From: Choristoneura fumiferana
Taxonomy: Eukaryota; Arthropoda; Insecta; Lepidoptera; Tortricidae
Assembly: GCF_025370935.1 (NCBI RefSeq)
Contig: NC_133490.1
Coordinates: forward strand, 3,992,909 to 4,056,908
Direction: 5' to 3'
DNA length: 64,000 nt
Below are positions 9,849 through 20,965 of this stretch, in pieces. How positions within the stretch are numbered: the stretch's first letter is position 1; every line of letters starts with the position of its first letter. The notes below the pieces were generated by a model that was not told the origin of the DNA, ran no database searches, and saw only the letters and a program-made list of their open reading frames with translations. Position numbers and translations under genes: made by a program.

Positions 9849-10597
9849 TATTATTACCATTTAGTATTATTGCGTGTTATTGGTGTTTCCATCCCTCTTG
9901 AGGCTTTGCCCAGCTGTGGGACACGATGCCAGAAAAACAAAATAACACCTTGCAGTATAAAATATGCTCTTACGCTTCAAAAAACTTTAAAAGGAAGTTA
10001 GTCAATTCAGTTTTAGGTATGTAAATATGATTATTATTTTATTCAAGAATGATTTTGAAGCTCTTGTCTTTCATAATAATGTTTTGGTCAGTCGATTTGA
10101 AATTAGCCTTTACCAGATGCAGACTATATTTAATTTTACAAAAGCTTTGTACTTTTTATGTTTTTTTAGCGGCAAGTAGAATGTCACACGAGCGAAGTCG
10201 CGGATATAACCTAGTATAGCAATATTAAAAGTAGCTTTAGCCATCAAAATAAATTCTCCTTGTTTTATGCCTTCAAATAATTAAATCAAATACATCTTAA
10301 GCCAACGATAAATACATTTTTTTCTTGAAAGAAGAAGTCTCATAGAAAACCGAGTTAGTGAGCAGAGTGCAAAGGGAAGCTCCCAAAAAAGGGCTTTTGA
10401 TCTAAAAGCTATCGAATACTCTGACCTTGACCTCTTTGGAGGTTACGTATTGAGGATCGGTTAAAAAGTAAATTAATAACGAGGATGTCCGCATTTTTTG
10501 TTGGCTAAAATTAAATCCGATTCCCGTTAAAACAGGCGCAACTACTTGCAAAGAACAGACTATGCATTATTGGCCCGGCATGAAAATAAACATTTTT
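9849..10597. other. Unassigned, with D3-like and RTE-like scraps
   Basis: GAGGCTTTGCCCAGCTGTGG near 9900 resembles an RTE 3' end, and CGAGCGAAGTCGCGGATA near 10189 resembles a D3 start on the minus strand. The rest shows no features. Confidence 0.4.
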
Positions 10598-10815
10598 AAC
10601 CCCCGACGAGAACGAGAACGAAAAAAAAAGGTGCACGTCTGTGTTCTGTCTGTGGCACCATAGCAGTTAAACGGGTGGACCGATTTGAATGCTGGTTTTT
10701 TTATTTGAAATCAGATTAGCGATGGTCCTAAGACATGTTTCATCAAAATCGGTTTAGCCATTTTTGAGATATTGAACTTTGAAGTGACAAAGTCGGGGGT
10801 TTTCTAACTTTTTTG
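10598..10815 (+). repeat. D2 element copy
   Basis: Begins TAACCCCCGACGAGAACGAG, contains GTGGACCGATTTGAATGC and ends with GATATTGAACTTTGAAGTGA, then CAAAGTCGGGG. The same order is seen at 43925-44120 and in reverse at 31965-32165. Confidence 0.85.
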
Positions 10816-10819
10816 TTCT

Positions 10820-11575
10820 ATAACCTTATCTGCAAACATTACATTACTTTCAATTTGGACATGGACCTTGCGCAGCTCCACTGAATCAAAGAAATAGATT
10901 TCACGACACTGCTCGAAAATGTGGCCATAGATAACCTAAATCATGTATCCAAAACTGCCTATATACCGGGTGTGGCCTGTAACCTGTCTATCTATAACAG
11001 CCCTTATAGCGCCCGTCTTCGGACATAGGCCTCCAATCACATCCACTCCAGGACCCCCCTGTAACACGGGAAAATAATTAAAACATAGATCGTACTCGAC
11101 AAACTGAACTAAGTTTGATGGATGATGATCCAATTATTGGTGACCTATAGAACCTCTGTTTTAATACACACACTGTATGTAAATTTAACAGCTGACTCAT
11201 TTATGGCTCGCAAAACACGACAACAATGTAACACATTACGAAAACAGTTATCAATATATGTATTACATATATTGATTATACGACTTTTAAAAATATAATT
11301 TCTGAATTTCATTCCCGGCATTCTGAATCGTCAATTGGAAATATAGTGCGTTATACCAAAAATATATTGTGTATTAGAGATATACTCTTAGTATTAATGT
11401 TGATGCATGGCCCGCCATGTTTCGACTGTTTAATATTTATTTAGTTCAATTCGATTTCATTAGGGTAACTCAATTAAAATGATTTAAATTCAATTTTCTA
11501 TTTATTTAAGTATACCTTTAGACTTAATATGTCTTGAGTAATTTTCATCTCCATTACTAGATATATTTTGAACGT
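10820..11575. other. Unassigned AT-rich DNA
   Basis: No shared repeat; a short minus open frame at 10936-11133 shows no coding character. Near 11000 'GCCCGTCTTCGGACATAGGC' hints at a decayed RTE tail. Confidence 0.35.
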
Positions 11576-11587
11576 ACGTAATCAACT

Positions 11588-11915
11588 ACGAGGCCGTGGT
11601 GGCCTAGTAGGCCGTGGTGGCCTAGTGGTTTGACCTATCGCCTCTCAAGCAGAGGGTCGTGGGTTCGAACCCCGGCTCGCACCTCTGAGTTTTTCGAAAT
11701 TCATGTGCGGAATTACATTTGAAATTTACCACGAGCTTTGCGGTGAAGGAAAACATCGTGAGGAAACCTGCACAAACCTGCGAAGCGATTCAATGGTGCG
11801 TGCGAAGTTCCCAATCCGCACTGGGCCCGCGTGGGAACTTTGGCCCAAGCCCTCTTTTTCTGAGAGGAGGCCTGTGCCCAGCAGTGGGACGTATATAGGC
11901 TGGGTTGGGATGATG
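11588..11915 (+). mobile_element. SINE-A, near full length, 12-bp target duplication
   Basis: The tRNA-derived head holds box A (TGGCCTAGTGG) and box B (GGTTCGAACCC), followed by the body (GAAGGAAAACATCGTGAGG, CCAATCCGCACTGGGCC), the LINE-like 3' end (GGCCTGTGCCCAGCAGTGGG) and a GGGATGATGA tail. The box A region is duplicated in tandem (18-bp unit). ACGTAATCAACT flanks the element (11576-11587 and 11916-11927). This is the reference copy for the family here; in design it resembles Metulj-type lepidopteran SINEs, an assignment from memory. Confidence 0.97.
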
Positions 11916-12163
11916 ACGTAATCAACTTAGTGTGTGTTCAACTTTTGCAATAATTACGACAGCGACGTAACAAATTAAATCACGAGAACGACCTTTGGAT
12001 CAAAATAACGTATTCATCATACATTAGTTATAGTCCACGCTTCGTTAGCTTATATAAAGATAATGTGAGCTCTTCAATTAATCATTAAACAAATGACGGT
12101 AAAAACGGCAAGTGTTGCCACGTTGTGAATGGAACTACGATAATGAAATAGCAGGGAACTGTG

Positions 12164-12348
12164 CCCTTAGTGTAAGTTTTCGGTTACAGAATACGTCTCG
12201 ATCGCGTTCGCGTTAAAATCTCAATTTGTGTGGAAACACGAACATCGCAAACGTTCCGCTAGAGGCGCTTTTCGTGTTTCCATATAAATTGAGATTTTGA
12301 CGCGAACGCGATCGAGACGTATTTTGTAACCGAAAACTTACACTAGGG
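12164..12348. mobile_element. Hairpin element with about 80-bp arms
   Basis: Left arm begins CCCTTAGTGTAAGTTTTCGG and contains GTCTCGATCGCGTTCGCGTT; the right arm is its reverse complement ending TTACACTAGGG. The loop holds CCGCTAGAGGCGC. A half copy occurs at 62149-62275. The structure fits a non-autonomous DNA element. Confidence 0.8.
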
Positions 12349-12350
12349 GT

Positions 12351-12402
12351 ACTCGATCGCGTTCGCGTTAAAATCTCAATTTGTATGGAAACACGAACAT
12401 TT
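12351..12402 (+). repeat. Third, partial arm of the hairpin element
   Basis: ACTCGATCGCGTTCGCGTTA through ATGGAAACACGAACAT repeats the left arm of 12164-12348 directly after its right end, giving an arm / inverted arm / arm layout. Confidence 0.8.
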
Positions 12403-12412
12403 CATTTTTCGC

Positions 12413-13690
12413 GTTTATAATATTAATTACATAAGTATGGATTATGTTTGTAGTGGCTATGCTAATGTGACACTTTTTATGTTTTCAGTCCTAATGGCTT
12501 GGTATTGGTAATGGTTTGTATTGTATTGTATTTTGAAAAAAAAAACAAAAACTGATTTGAAAAAAAAAATTGTAGGTATTCATCAAGCTTGCTCACGAAA
12601 CTTCACGTAAGTTCAGAAAATACACTGTACAAAACAATAGACAATCGGAGATCGTCGGATGGACATATGATAGCATTTCAACCAAAACTAAAACGGACAC
12701 TTCACAACTCGCCCGGGTAATTCGTCCATTAAAATTATTCCCCAACAAAATCACGCTCATTTATTTCAACTAAATATGCGAACAAAACTAAATTCTCAAA
12801 CTTCAAGCCATCGCTTTGTGCTAATTCACACCTTGAAACTTGACACTCGGCGCCATTTTGAAGAACTTCATCTGCCATAATGGCTTATTATTACCGCGCG
12901 TTTTCAAAGGTCGATATTTGTAAAATTAACAATATAATTGGGCACTCAGTTGAGTTCAACTAACAATAGAACTCGCTGTACACATCTGGTACTATGAAAA
13001 AGGGCGGATATGGCAAACAGGGCTCAATGGTGAATGTCCCAAAAGATTCCGAATTCTGTACCATTAACGTCCTTTGAAACTTAAAAAAACTATTCAAACA
13101 CTACTTAATTTTGATAAAAATAGAGTCGGAAATCACTTGAGTGTGATATGGAATTATGTCTTTGAAAATACGGCGAGCAGTTGCATCTGAACATCCCTTA
13201 GAAACGCATTTATGAACAAAAACATGCTAGCGTAAAGTTACGTTGTTTTGACTTTTCTGCGCATGTTTTATGGTTCATTTTAGTTTGCGTGTACAGTTTA
13301 AAGAATGAAATAAAGTCTCTACCCTTTGTGACTGTTAGGTGTAGCGTATAATTAGCTATTTTATGAAATTGTTAGGTAAATTTTTATGTAGCCGTAGTTT
13401 GTAACGAGGCTCGCATGGCTAGTTACGCCCTTATACCATGTCACAACTTGTTTGAAAAAAATAATAATAACAATGTTGCTGCAAGCTCTGTTATTAGGCT
13501 GTGTTAAATTTAATAGCTTGGACTATTGTTTGTAGAACTTGGAGCATGTTAATAATATTTGTTTTGTCAAGTCTAGTCCTACTCCTACACAATAACGGCA
13601 ATTTTCGAAATAATGCTTAAGGTATTCAATATTCCTTTTTAAAACTGGATAAATGATGAGGCTTTCGTACTATAAAATATGTTAATATAT
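12413..13690. other. Unassigned DNA
   Basis: Contains a short TTGTATTGTATTG-like tract near 12520 and a clean acceptor-like site (TTTTTATGTTTTCAG at about 12489), but no exon follows. No further repeats or genes are visible. Confidence 0.4.
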
Positions 13691-13692
13691 AA

Positions 13693-13825
13693 AAGGCCGT
13701 GGTAGCCTAGTGATTTTACCAATGGTCTCTCAAGGAGAGGGTCGTGGATTCGAGTCTAGACTCGCAACTCTGAACTTTACGCTGAAGGAAAACATCGTGA
13801 GAAACCTGTAGACCTGTAAACCAAG
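13693..13825 (+). mobile_element. SINE-A 5' half, diverged
   Basis: GGCCGTGGTAGCCTAGTGAT (box A) and GTCGTGGATTCGAGTC (box B) are followed by GAAGGAAAACATCGTGAG. It stops abruptly at the boundary with a LINE-X tail, so the 3' half is missing. Confidence 0.8.
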
Positions 13826-13925
13826 AATCCGGCAAGAAATTCAACGTGGTATATTTTTTTTGGACAGATTTACAATGTGGTTTAAAGATTACACAAGTAT
13901 TTAGTTCATGACAGCAGTATAAAAG
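13826..13925 (-). mobile_element. LINE-X 3' fragment
   Basis: AATCCGGCAAGAAATTCAAC and ACAGATTTACAATGTGG match the reverse of the LINE-X copy at 36575-36950 and the minus copy at 20130-20345. Confidence 0.7.
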
Positions 13926-13929
13926 CATT

Positions 13930-15450
13930 GCTAGCAACACGCAAAATCGAATTTAATAAACTCAACATCAATTGAAATACGTTTCGCCAATATTAAAAGC
14001 AATTGGTGTACAATAAAGTGCCTTGTTTAAAACCTGTGTTCGCGCACGAAAGAAATTGCCGCAATTTCATACAGAATTGTTGTTGCATTTTGCATTTTAT
14101 TTCCATATTTTCTATTTTAATATGGACTTTTTGGCAAAATTGAGCATGGAAATCCAACGTTATCGAGATAACTATGTGGTTAAATAAACTATTTTGTATT
14201 TGTATTTGTACTGTCATCTTTGCATGATTTTGATGAAATAATGTTATTAAAAAAATTAATTTAGATTGGATGGTGCTTTTACTTTTTTTTATCTTAAAAT
14301 ATTTTAAAGTATTCATTTTTATGGAACTGAAGTGGAATTGCTTTTATGCAAAACAAAAAATATTAGTTATTATATTAGCTTCAAACTACATTATATTGGC
14401 TTTTAATGACTTAGCGAAACTTCTAACTAATATCACTCGTCTCTTCAGTATCCAAAAGCAAACAAACCACAATTTAAACTTTGCCAAGAATCTGCATTTT
14501 CTGCGAATTATTTCGCAAAGGTCATCACCCCTCTGAAAGCCAAACTTGGTACATTCTTCACAGTAAAGAATTAGTTCGAAATCCTTTGTAGCGAGTCACT
14601 CGTTCAATTCATAAATTTTCCATGAATAATAGATCCAACTCAGGATTGTTGTGAGTTTTATGATAATTATGTGAGAAATTGATATTGCTTCAAAACAAAA
14701 TGGATTTATTCAGTAGCCTCGATAATGAAATGTTTCGGCGTAGTATTTATTCGAATGCAAAAAACTTTCGTGATGTTGATAATATTTGATAGCCGGGGGA
14801 TGATATAATTTTATGCTTTTATAATAAAAAAATAAACCCTTATTTTTATGTCACGGTTGATTTCTTCAAAGAGTTCTACGGTAACGAGATATAAATAAAT
14901 ATTTCAACGTTTTTATGCCCCCGCCGACATATTGTCGTAAGCGCCATTATGCCGTTTTTATCGTTCTGTCTTCGACAGCCATCAATTTTTAAATTATACT
15001 CCGTCATAATCATTTCGAAACTAAAACGACATTAGTAATGTCGTATCATGCTGTGAATGCCTGGGAATTAGTATCATAATATAAAACAGAGAAACGGCGG
15101 GGGTCAAAACCGGGTTTTATCCAAACCATTAACGTTCTACCATTTTATTGCTCGCTCTTACCGTTTTGTCAGCTCAATAGAGTTTTTTTTATTTCAAAGC
15201 TGTTACAAGTTTGTGTGTTTTTCAAATTAGTCGAGTGGCTTTTTGAATTAGTCGAGAATTGATCGTTTATGAGCGAGATATGTAGTTTGTTTCAAGCGGA
15301 ACTTTATCGTATAATTAGGTGTGCTTTGTATTGTGCCGTTACTGATTTCTTATACATGTGCTAACTTTAGTTATTAATTAATGAATCATTAAGCACATAT
15401 GCAAATAAGGGTAATAACAGAACCATTTGTTGTTGTAGCGGTAATAGAAA
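13930..15450. other. Unassigned AT-rich DNA
   Basis: Short open frames exist on both strands (for example 13993-14316 minus, 14270-14536 plus) but their Lys/Phe/Asn-rich composition is what AT-rich noncoding DNA gives. No repeats are shared with the rest of the window. Confidence 0.4.
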
Positions 15451-15547
15451 TATGTACAAATTATTTATAAATTTCAACTGTTTATCTATAAAGATATTAA
15501 TATGCTTACATTTAACCCTAAACTAATTTCTTTATTTCATATTATAG
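15451..15547 (+). repeat. Direct repeat copy 1, ends in acceptor/donor-like site
   Basis: TATGTACAAA through TATCTATAAAGATATTAATA, CTTACATTTAACCCTAAA and a pyrimidine-rich tract. It ends TATTATAG, followed directly by GTAAGT at 15548. About 75 bp match copy 2 at 15863-15974. The AG|GTAAGT junction looks like a zero-length exon (recursive splice site). Confidence 0.6.
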
Positions 15548-15862
15548 GTAAGTCAGTACTCGCGTCCCTTTAGGCCAAACGCTCCGCTCCTCCAACATCG
15601 TGCAATCAATATATAGAACTAAATAAATAAGCAGATGTAATGGTCATCGCGCGTGTGTGTGTCATGCAAGAAGTTGCGTCGCATCATATGATTTTCTTGA
15701 AGCCATAGAAATAATCAATGATGTGTTTTTATTGTATATAGTACCACTTTATTGTAAAGGTGACTGGACATTTTGCCTGCTTGCAAATTTGGTTTTAGTT
15801 TTAGTGACTTTTATAACCATGTCTTTTCTCCTTCTACTTTCTTTATTAGAGTCGTATGGCAA

Positions 15863-15974
15863 TATGTACAAATGTATTATTATAAAAGTTTCAACTGTTT
15901 ATCTATAAAGATATTAATATGCTTACATTTAACCCTAAATTAAATAAAACTAATTCCTATTTTATTTGTTTCAG
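15863..15974 (+). repeat. Direct repeat copy 2, ends in a strong acceptor
   Basis: Same core as copy 1, followed by TCCTATTTTATTTGTTTCAG. The next bases are GTAAAG. A candidate 75-nt exon begins here. Confidence 0.6.
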
Positions 15975-16049
15975 GTAAAGAAAAAAAGGATTTCAGAAAT
16001 ATTATTAAAGAAAATACACGGAACATTTTTACTTGTTCACTCAACATTG
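15975..16049 (+). other. Candidate 75-nt exon (weak)
   Basis: Lies between the strong acceptor at 15974 and a TTG|GTAAGT donor at 16050. Two frames are open; one reads KEKKDFRNIIKENTRNIF. No known protein is recognised. The AG|GTAA start could also mark a recursive splice site instead of an exon. Confidence 0.2.
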
Positions 16050-16397
16050 GTAAGTCCCAATAATGGAATTCTCAGTAAGCATTAACAGTCTGTAAAGTAC
16101 AGCAATTTTGTAATTAAATTCTACCAAGCAATAAAAGATGTGTCGGTAATTGAATTCATTGCGAATTGATTGAATATTACGCACGAGTTCACAATGTTCA
16201 GAGCAACATACTTTTTCTTAATATGTTGCTATCGTTTGAGATCATAAATTATATAAATCATTAAACGAGCGAGGACGAAGCGCAAGCGAAACGTCTACGT
16301 TTCAGCTTGGGCAAAAATGCTTTCGTATTGTGTCCGGCCGTCCGGCTTTTTTTTATAATAGCGCAGGAATGAGGGATCCTTTTCTTGGTTTTGCATT

Positions 16398-17240
16398 TTT
16401 TAGGGTTCTGTAGTCAACTTACCCTTATAGTTTCGCCATGTCTGTCCGTCTGTCTGTCTGTCCGCGGCTATGCTCAGAGATCGTTAGTAACTACTAGAAA
16501 GCTGTAATTTGGCATGAATATATATCAGTCACGCCGACAAAGTGGTAAAATAAATTAACAAAAAACATTTTTTTTGGGGTACCTCCCATAGACGAAAAGT
16601 GGGGGTGTTTATTTTTTCTTGACCAACCCTATAGTGTTGGGTATCGTTGGATAGGTATTTTAAAACCAAGTAGGGGGTTGTTAAGAAGATTTTTTATTCA
16701 GTGATCTGTTTGCAAAATGAATATAACTTTAAAGTGCAAATTTACATAAAAATTGAGCGTCCCCCTCCCCCCCCCCTCTGAAATCGAAACTGCTCGGTTG
16801 AAATATTTGAAAAAAATCAGAATGGTAGTAAATATATCAAATTTACAAGGAAAATTATAGCGGCTAAGATTGCTTGACAATTATTAGTATTTTAAGAGTA
16901 AATAGCAGCCTAAGGTATAAAATATACCTAAAGTTGGAAGATTCCTACTTTTGATGCACCACCTTTGTAAACTAGTCCTTCCTTCTTTCTGTAAAAAAGG
17001 TTGCCTGGAAGAGATCGCTGTTAAGCGATAAGGCCGCCTATTGCTCACCTTGTAATTTTAATAATTTGTTTTCTGTATCGCTACTATGTCTGGTGTACAA
17101 TAAAGAGTCTTTGTATTGTATTGTATTGTAGTTTGGTACACAATACGATATCCTTAAAAAAATGTTACTTGATTTTTTCGTAATGGCTACGGAACCCTAT
17201 CCTGGGTCCCACACGCTCTTGGCCGGTTTTTATTTTAAAT
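16398..17240 (-). repeat. D4 element with a nested insertion
   Basis: Read on the minus strand it starts ACCGGCCAAGAGCGTGTGGG near 17240, continues through TACTACCATTCTGATTTTTT and a G-rich tract and ends in GGGTAAGTTGACTACAGAAC near 16400. Partial copies lie at 32806-33180 and 53466-53600 (5' end, plus) and 52575-52745 (3' end, minus). An unrelated repeat is inserted at about 17005-17140. Confidence 0.8.
17005..17140 (+). repeat. Nested repeat with TTGTATTGTATTG tail
   Basis: GTTGCCTGGAAGAGATCGCT, GCGATAAGGCCGCC and CTGGTGTACAATAAAGAGTC lead to a (TTGTA)n tail. Same family as 3905-4018 but longer. It interrupts D4. Confidence 0.8.
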
Positions 17241-17264
17241 TTATTTTTGTTAGCTCCACAAGAA

Positions 17265-17400
17265 TCCAACCAAAGACAACCAAAGATCAAATCTCGCAAG
17301 TCACATTTCACTCACTTTTAATGATAGTCTTGACTTGAAATTTTGTACGGATATGTAGTTTGGATAACAATACAAGTAGAGTCAGCCTAAATTGTTATAG
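17265..17400 (-). repeat. D1 fragment
   Basis: GATCAAATCTCGCAAGTCAC, GACTTGAAATTTTGTACGGA and GTAGAGTCAGCC are the two ends of D1 in reverse, strongly diverged. Confidence 0.6.
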
Positions 17401-19015
17401 AAGAAAAAATACAAATAGTAGATTGTACAACAAGACCATGAAACGAGCCATTTTACCCAAGACGTTCATATAGCCACCCGAGCCGGTACGGCGAGGGTGG
17501 ATAGACACGTCAAGGGGAAAATGGGTTCAATGCTCGAGTGTTACACTCTGCTTTTCACTTCGATGGCGAGGAAATGAAATAACAACAGTGGAAACAATTG
17601 TTCACTTACTATGTACATTTTATTTTTCGTGCATTACTATATATTGAAAGATTTCATTTTTAGTTTTATATAAATTAAAAATGTATTAAAAAAATATATA
17701 GAAACTTCTTTGTTTGAGCTGTTGACGCCTTGGTCTTAGACTAAGATTTTACTTTATGCACTAGAGCATAAAAAGTCATTTTATGTCGCCTAGATCCAGC
17801 ATAAACACGAACTTTACGAGCATGAGAAGTGAAAAAGTTTTTATTTATGAAGCAGAAAATACACAGTATTAGCTGATGTGCCCAGCATAACACGATTTGC
17901 TACACTCCACTACATTCTCGGGGCCAGAATGCGGCCTTTACTAAACAAGCACATCCATTTAAATTGGACCTTTCTTTCTAACTATTTGTCCTTGCACAAT
18001 GGCTCTAGCTATAATGAACATGGGAGCCCAAGAATTTGTCGATAGTCGTAGAAATTCCAGTTGGACCCCTCTTAAGGTGTTTGGATTCTATTCGGATTTT
18101 GTTTTAAATTTTGTAGGGAATAAAGGTTTGGTCTGTTGGTTGTGCCGCTCTACAGGCAGGGCCCACTCAGTATTCGCTCGTGACTCACCAGTGGGTCGCG
18201 AGCCATAGTTTGGCAAACCCTGGCTTAGAAATTTGTAGTCGATAAGGTTTCGGACCAATATAAAGATCATTGTCAAGGTGTGTTCTCATCTAACTAAGAA
18301 TTGGTGAAAAAATGTCTGGCCTGCTTCCACAACGGACTCGTGAGTGACTCGTCAATTTTTATTTAATCAATCTGTGTCTCATGGAAGTTTTATACCGAAG
18401 ATATTCCTACATTTGACTCTTTCTTACACGCGTGTCAAAACTACCCAATAAGTTTCCCGATTACCCCGATTTGATGGTAAATTCACCCCGTCATATCGAC
18501 GCCTATGAGACAAGGTACACATCATAAAGCATCGCAACATCTGGTATTAATCTTGTAAGTGGCGCGTAAAGTTGTGTCAACACAGTTAGTCTAGGATCCC
18601 ACCTACCGTAAAGTTGCCCTCGTAGTATAATTTAAATCCATACCTTACTCGGCAAAAATTAAATTCTTATAGAATCACCTTTATCATCCGTCCGTCCGTC
18701 AGTTAAGTAAGACCCTTTTTTAACCCTTGACGCAAAAAGATGGGTGTTATAAATATGACTTCACAATAAAAGGTATCAGGCTGCCATTAATATCAAAATA
18801 TCCAGCTGCTACGCCTTGGACCAGTAAAAAAAAAAAACTTCTATGTCAACATAACCAAAAGATATCTACAGTCATTAAAAAAGGTGTATCCATAAGTACC
18901 TACAAATTGCTGACCTGTTGTATTTGGTATGAAAGTAGCTTTTACAACCAATATGAAAAGTATAAAAATCTGTATTTTTTTTAAATTTTGTCAATGTCAA
19001 ATGACCACACACTGC
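17401..19015. other. Unassigned, with D2 start and hAT-like end scraps
   Basis: 17430-17560 is a GC-richer block without a second copy here. TAGTTTGGCAAACCCTGG near 18207 looks like the right end of a hAT-like element, but no left end was found. 18716-18765 (TTTTTTAACCCTTGACGCAA) is a D2 start. No gene is supported. Confidence 0.4.
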
Positions 19016-19019
19016 GTGC

Positions 19020-19170
19020 ATTATTATTTATTTATTTTATTTCTTTATTAACAAAAAATTTACAGCTTAACAGTTGAAACACCAATGTGCTGCAAAATTT
19101 AAATTAAAAAAAATAGGTACCTACACAAAAAGACATGTAAAATACACAAAAATTACATTAAAAAAACTAA
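19020..19170 (-). repeat. Probable LINE 3' end
   Basis: The reverse strand ends in AAATAAAATAAATAAATAA after AT-rich UTR-like sequence, a common LINE 3' terminus in Lepidoptera. No coding part remains. Confidence 0.4.
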
Positions 19171-19517
19171 TTATGCTTGGTACTATCTCCGGAAAAACGC
19201 GTGTTTTCGAGTTCTATCTGTTCAGATTAACTTCATAATATTGTGTCGAATGAAGTACACGTCAGTTGAGATCTTGGACTAGCCGGGTCGGGTAGGGGAT
19301 CGATCACCCGAGATCATCTGCTCGTGATCTATGAAATACCTGGCGCTTTCTGATGTCCTGGTGACATGCTTTTGTTATTAGGTATAATGTTTGTTTAGGT
19401 TATTTATCAATTCAATATAATTTTATATTATAATTTTCATAAATTTCAAGTTACAAGAATTGTTATTGAAATCGTCAAAAGTACCTAATATAAATAAGGA
19501 TAATAAATAATAATAAT

Positions 19518-19611
19518 CATCATCATCATCATCCCAGCCTATATACGTCCCACTGCTGGGCACAGGCCTCCTCTCAGAACAAGAGGGCTTGGGCTATAGT
19601 TCCCACGCGGG
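19518..19611 (-). mobile_element. SINE-A 3' fragment with 13-bp target duplication
   Basis: From the TCATCATCATCATCATCCC tail to CTATAGTTCCCACGCGG. AAATAATAATAAT flanks both sides (19505-19517 and 19612-19624). The target is itself AT-simple, so the exact length is slightly uncertain. Confidence 0.9.
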
Positions 19612-19734
19612 AAATAATAATAATATAAAAATAAAATTAGAAGAATGTTATTCTGTTGTAAGAATGGAGGTGAGTTTTCTTTTTTTTACTAGCTTTTATT
19701 ATTTACCTTGCCTTGTTTTTTTTGTTGCGTGAAA

Positions 19735-19820
19735 TTCAGTTTGACCCACTGCTAGTGTTTGGATTGACTTGAAATTTGGTATACGTGTGAAGGTATGACC
19801 CCAATGCAAATAAAGTCAGC
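19735..19820 (-). repeat. D1 fragment
   Basis: TTTGACCCACTGCTAGTGTT, GGATTGACTTGAAATTTGGT and AAAGTCAGCAAAAAT fit the D1 ends in reverse. Confidence 0.6.
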
Positions 19821-20059
19821 AAAAATAAAATCCAAAAAACCCGACTACCGTAAAACAGTCGGGACTATAGAACTATCTAGCTCTAACTAGGTATTCAACG
19901 CGGCAATGCTAGTTGGTTAAGTTTTGTTGAAGACAATTTATGTTTGTATTTAGTTTACTTCTCAATAGATGTCGCTATCACGTTTATGTACAATTCCTGA
20001 ATGGCGCTATTAAGATTTTTGTAGCAGCCTATAAAAGGGCTGTAATTTTAATTCCCTAA

Positions 20060-20345
20060 GCAACTGTCTAAAGTCAAAGTCAAAATATCTTTATTCAATT
20101 TATGCTATAACAAACACTTATGAATATAAAAAAAAACGACAACCGGTTCGGAAAAACCTCTGTTGAGAATAATCCGGCAAGAAACTCAACGAGGTATATA
20201 TTTTTTTTAAACAGATTTATAATATCATTAAATGATATCTATACATCACAACTATATTTGTATTTAACACAGTAGGTTCGCTATTTGAAGGGATCGCTAA
20301 TGCGGATCGGAATTATTTCCAAATATCCCTGTCCATGATATAATC
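20060..20345 (-). mobile_element. LINE-X 3' end
   Basis: In reverse it reads GATCCGCATTAGCGATCCCT, CCGGATTATTCTCAACAGAG and ends TTGAATAAAGATATTTTGAC, a polyadenylation-like signal followed by a short tail. Colinear with 36575-36950. No reverse transcriptase remains. Confidence 0.75.
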
Positions 20346-20711
20346 ATTAACTTATATGCCTTAGATATTAATGTTTTCTTGACAATAGATCCGTCGTCTT
20401 ATTCATATCGGTGCGTTCGGTATTCAAACACTACGTTTAATAACTAAATCTTCATTTCTATACGACTTGAATACGCTAAAAATAACTGAACATTTTCACT
20501 CCCTGTATAAAATCAATGTACGAGTATTCACATGAAGCCTGACCTGTATGTAGCACATCCACACAAACGCACTCACCCGGGAGTTGAACCCGGACCCCTT
20601 TCTTGGCAGGCAAACAATGGCACCCACGCTAATACGCGCTAAACACGGACAGACTCGGGGAATCTCCTTTGACATAAGTATAAGACGAAATGGACCTATC
20701 TTTACAGTATA
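20346..20711. other. Unassigned, with a box-B-like motif
   Basis: Around 20570-20595 the minus strand contains GGGTTCAACTCCCGGG, a box-B-like palindromic stem that may be the relic of another tRNA-derived element. No matching box A is clear. Confidence 0.3.
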
Positions 20712-20965
20712 ATAGGTTTTATACCCGTGTGGTGTCGGGTTAGAATTACACCTCTCCATTTCTTCCGTGGATGTCGTAAGAGGCGACTGAGGATATAGGT
20801 TAAGGTATACCGTAGGCGATAGGCTAGCAACCTGTCACTATTGTACTGTTTTTGTCAAAATTAAAACCTAAAATTGCTAAAAGTGGGTCCGAGCCGGTAA
20901 CGTTTCGTGTGCTCTGCCTTCGGGAATACAGGCGTGATGTTTGTGTTTGTGTGGGTTTTATCTAC
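20712..20965 (+). repeat. D5 element copy
   Basis: ACCCGTGTGGTGTCGGGTTA, CTTCCGTGGATGTCGTAAGA, GGCTAGCAACCTGTCACTAT and CTCTGCCTTCGGGAATACAG. Also at 42541-42678 (plus) and 55400-55634 (minus). Probably a LINE-derived segment; class unresolved. Confidence 0.85.

Noticed and set aside
18195..18225. Complete hAT-like element ending GGCAAACCCTGG
   Set aside because: No matching left end or 8-bp duplication could be found within several kb.
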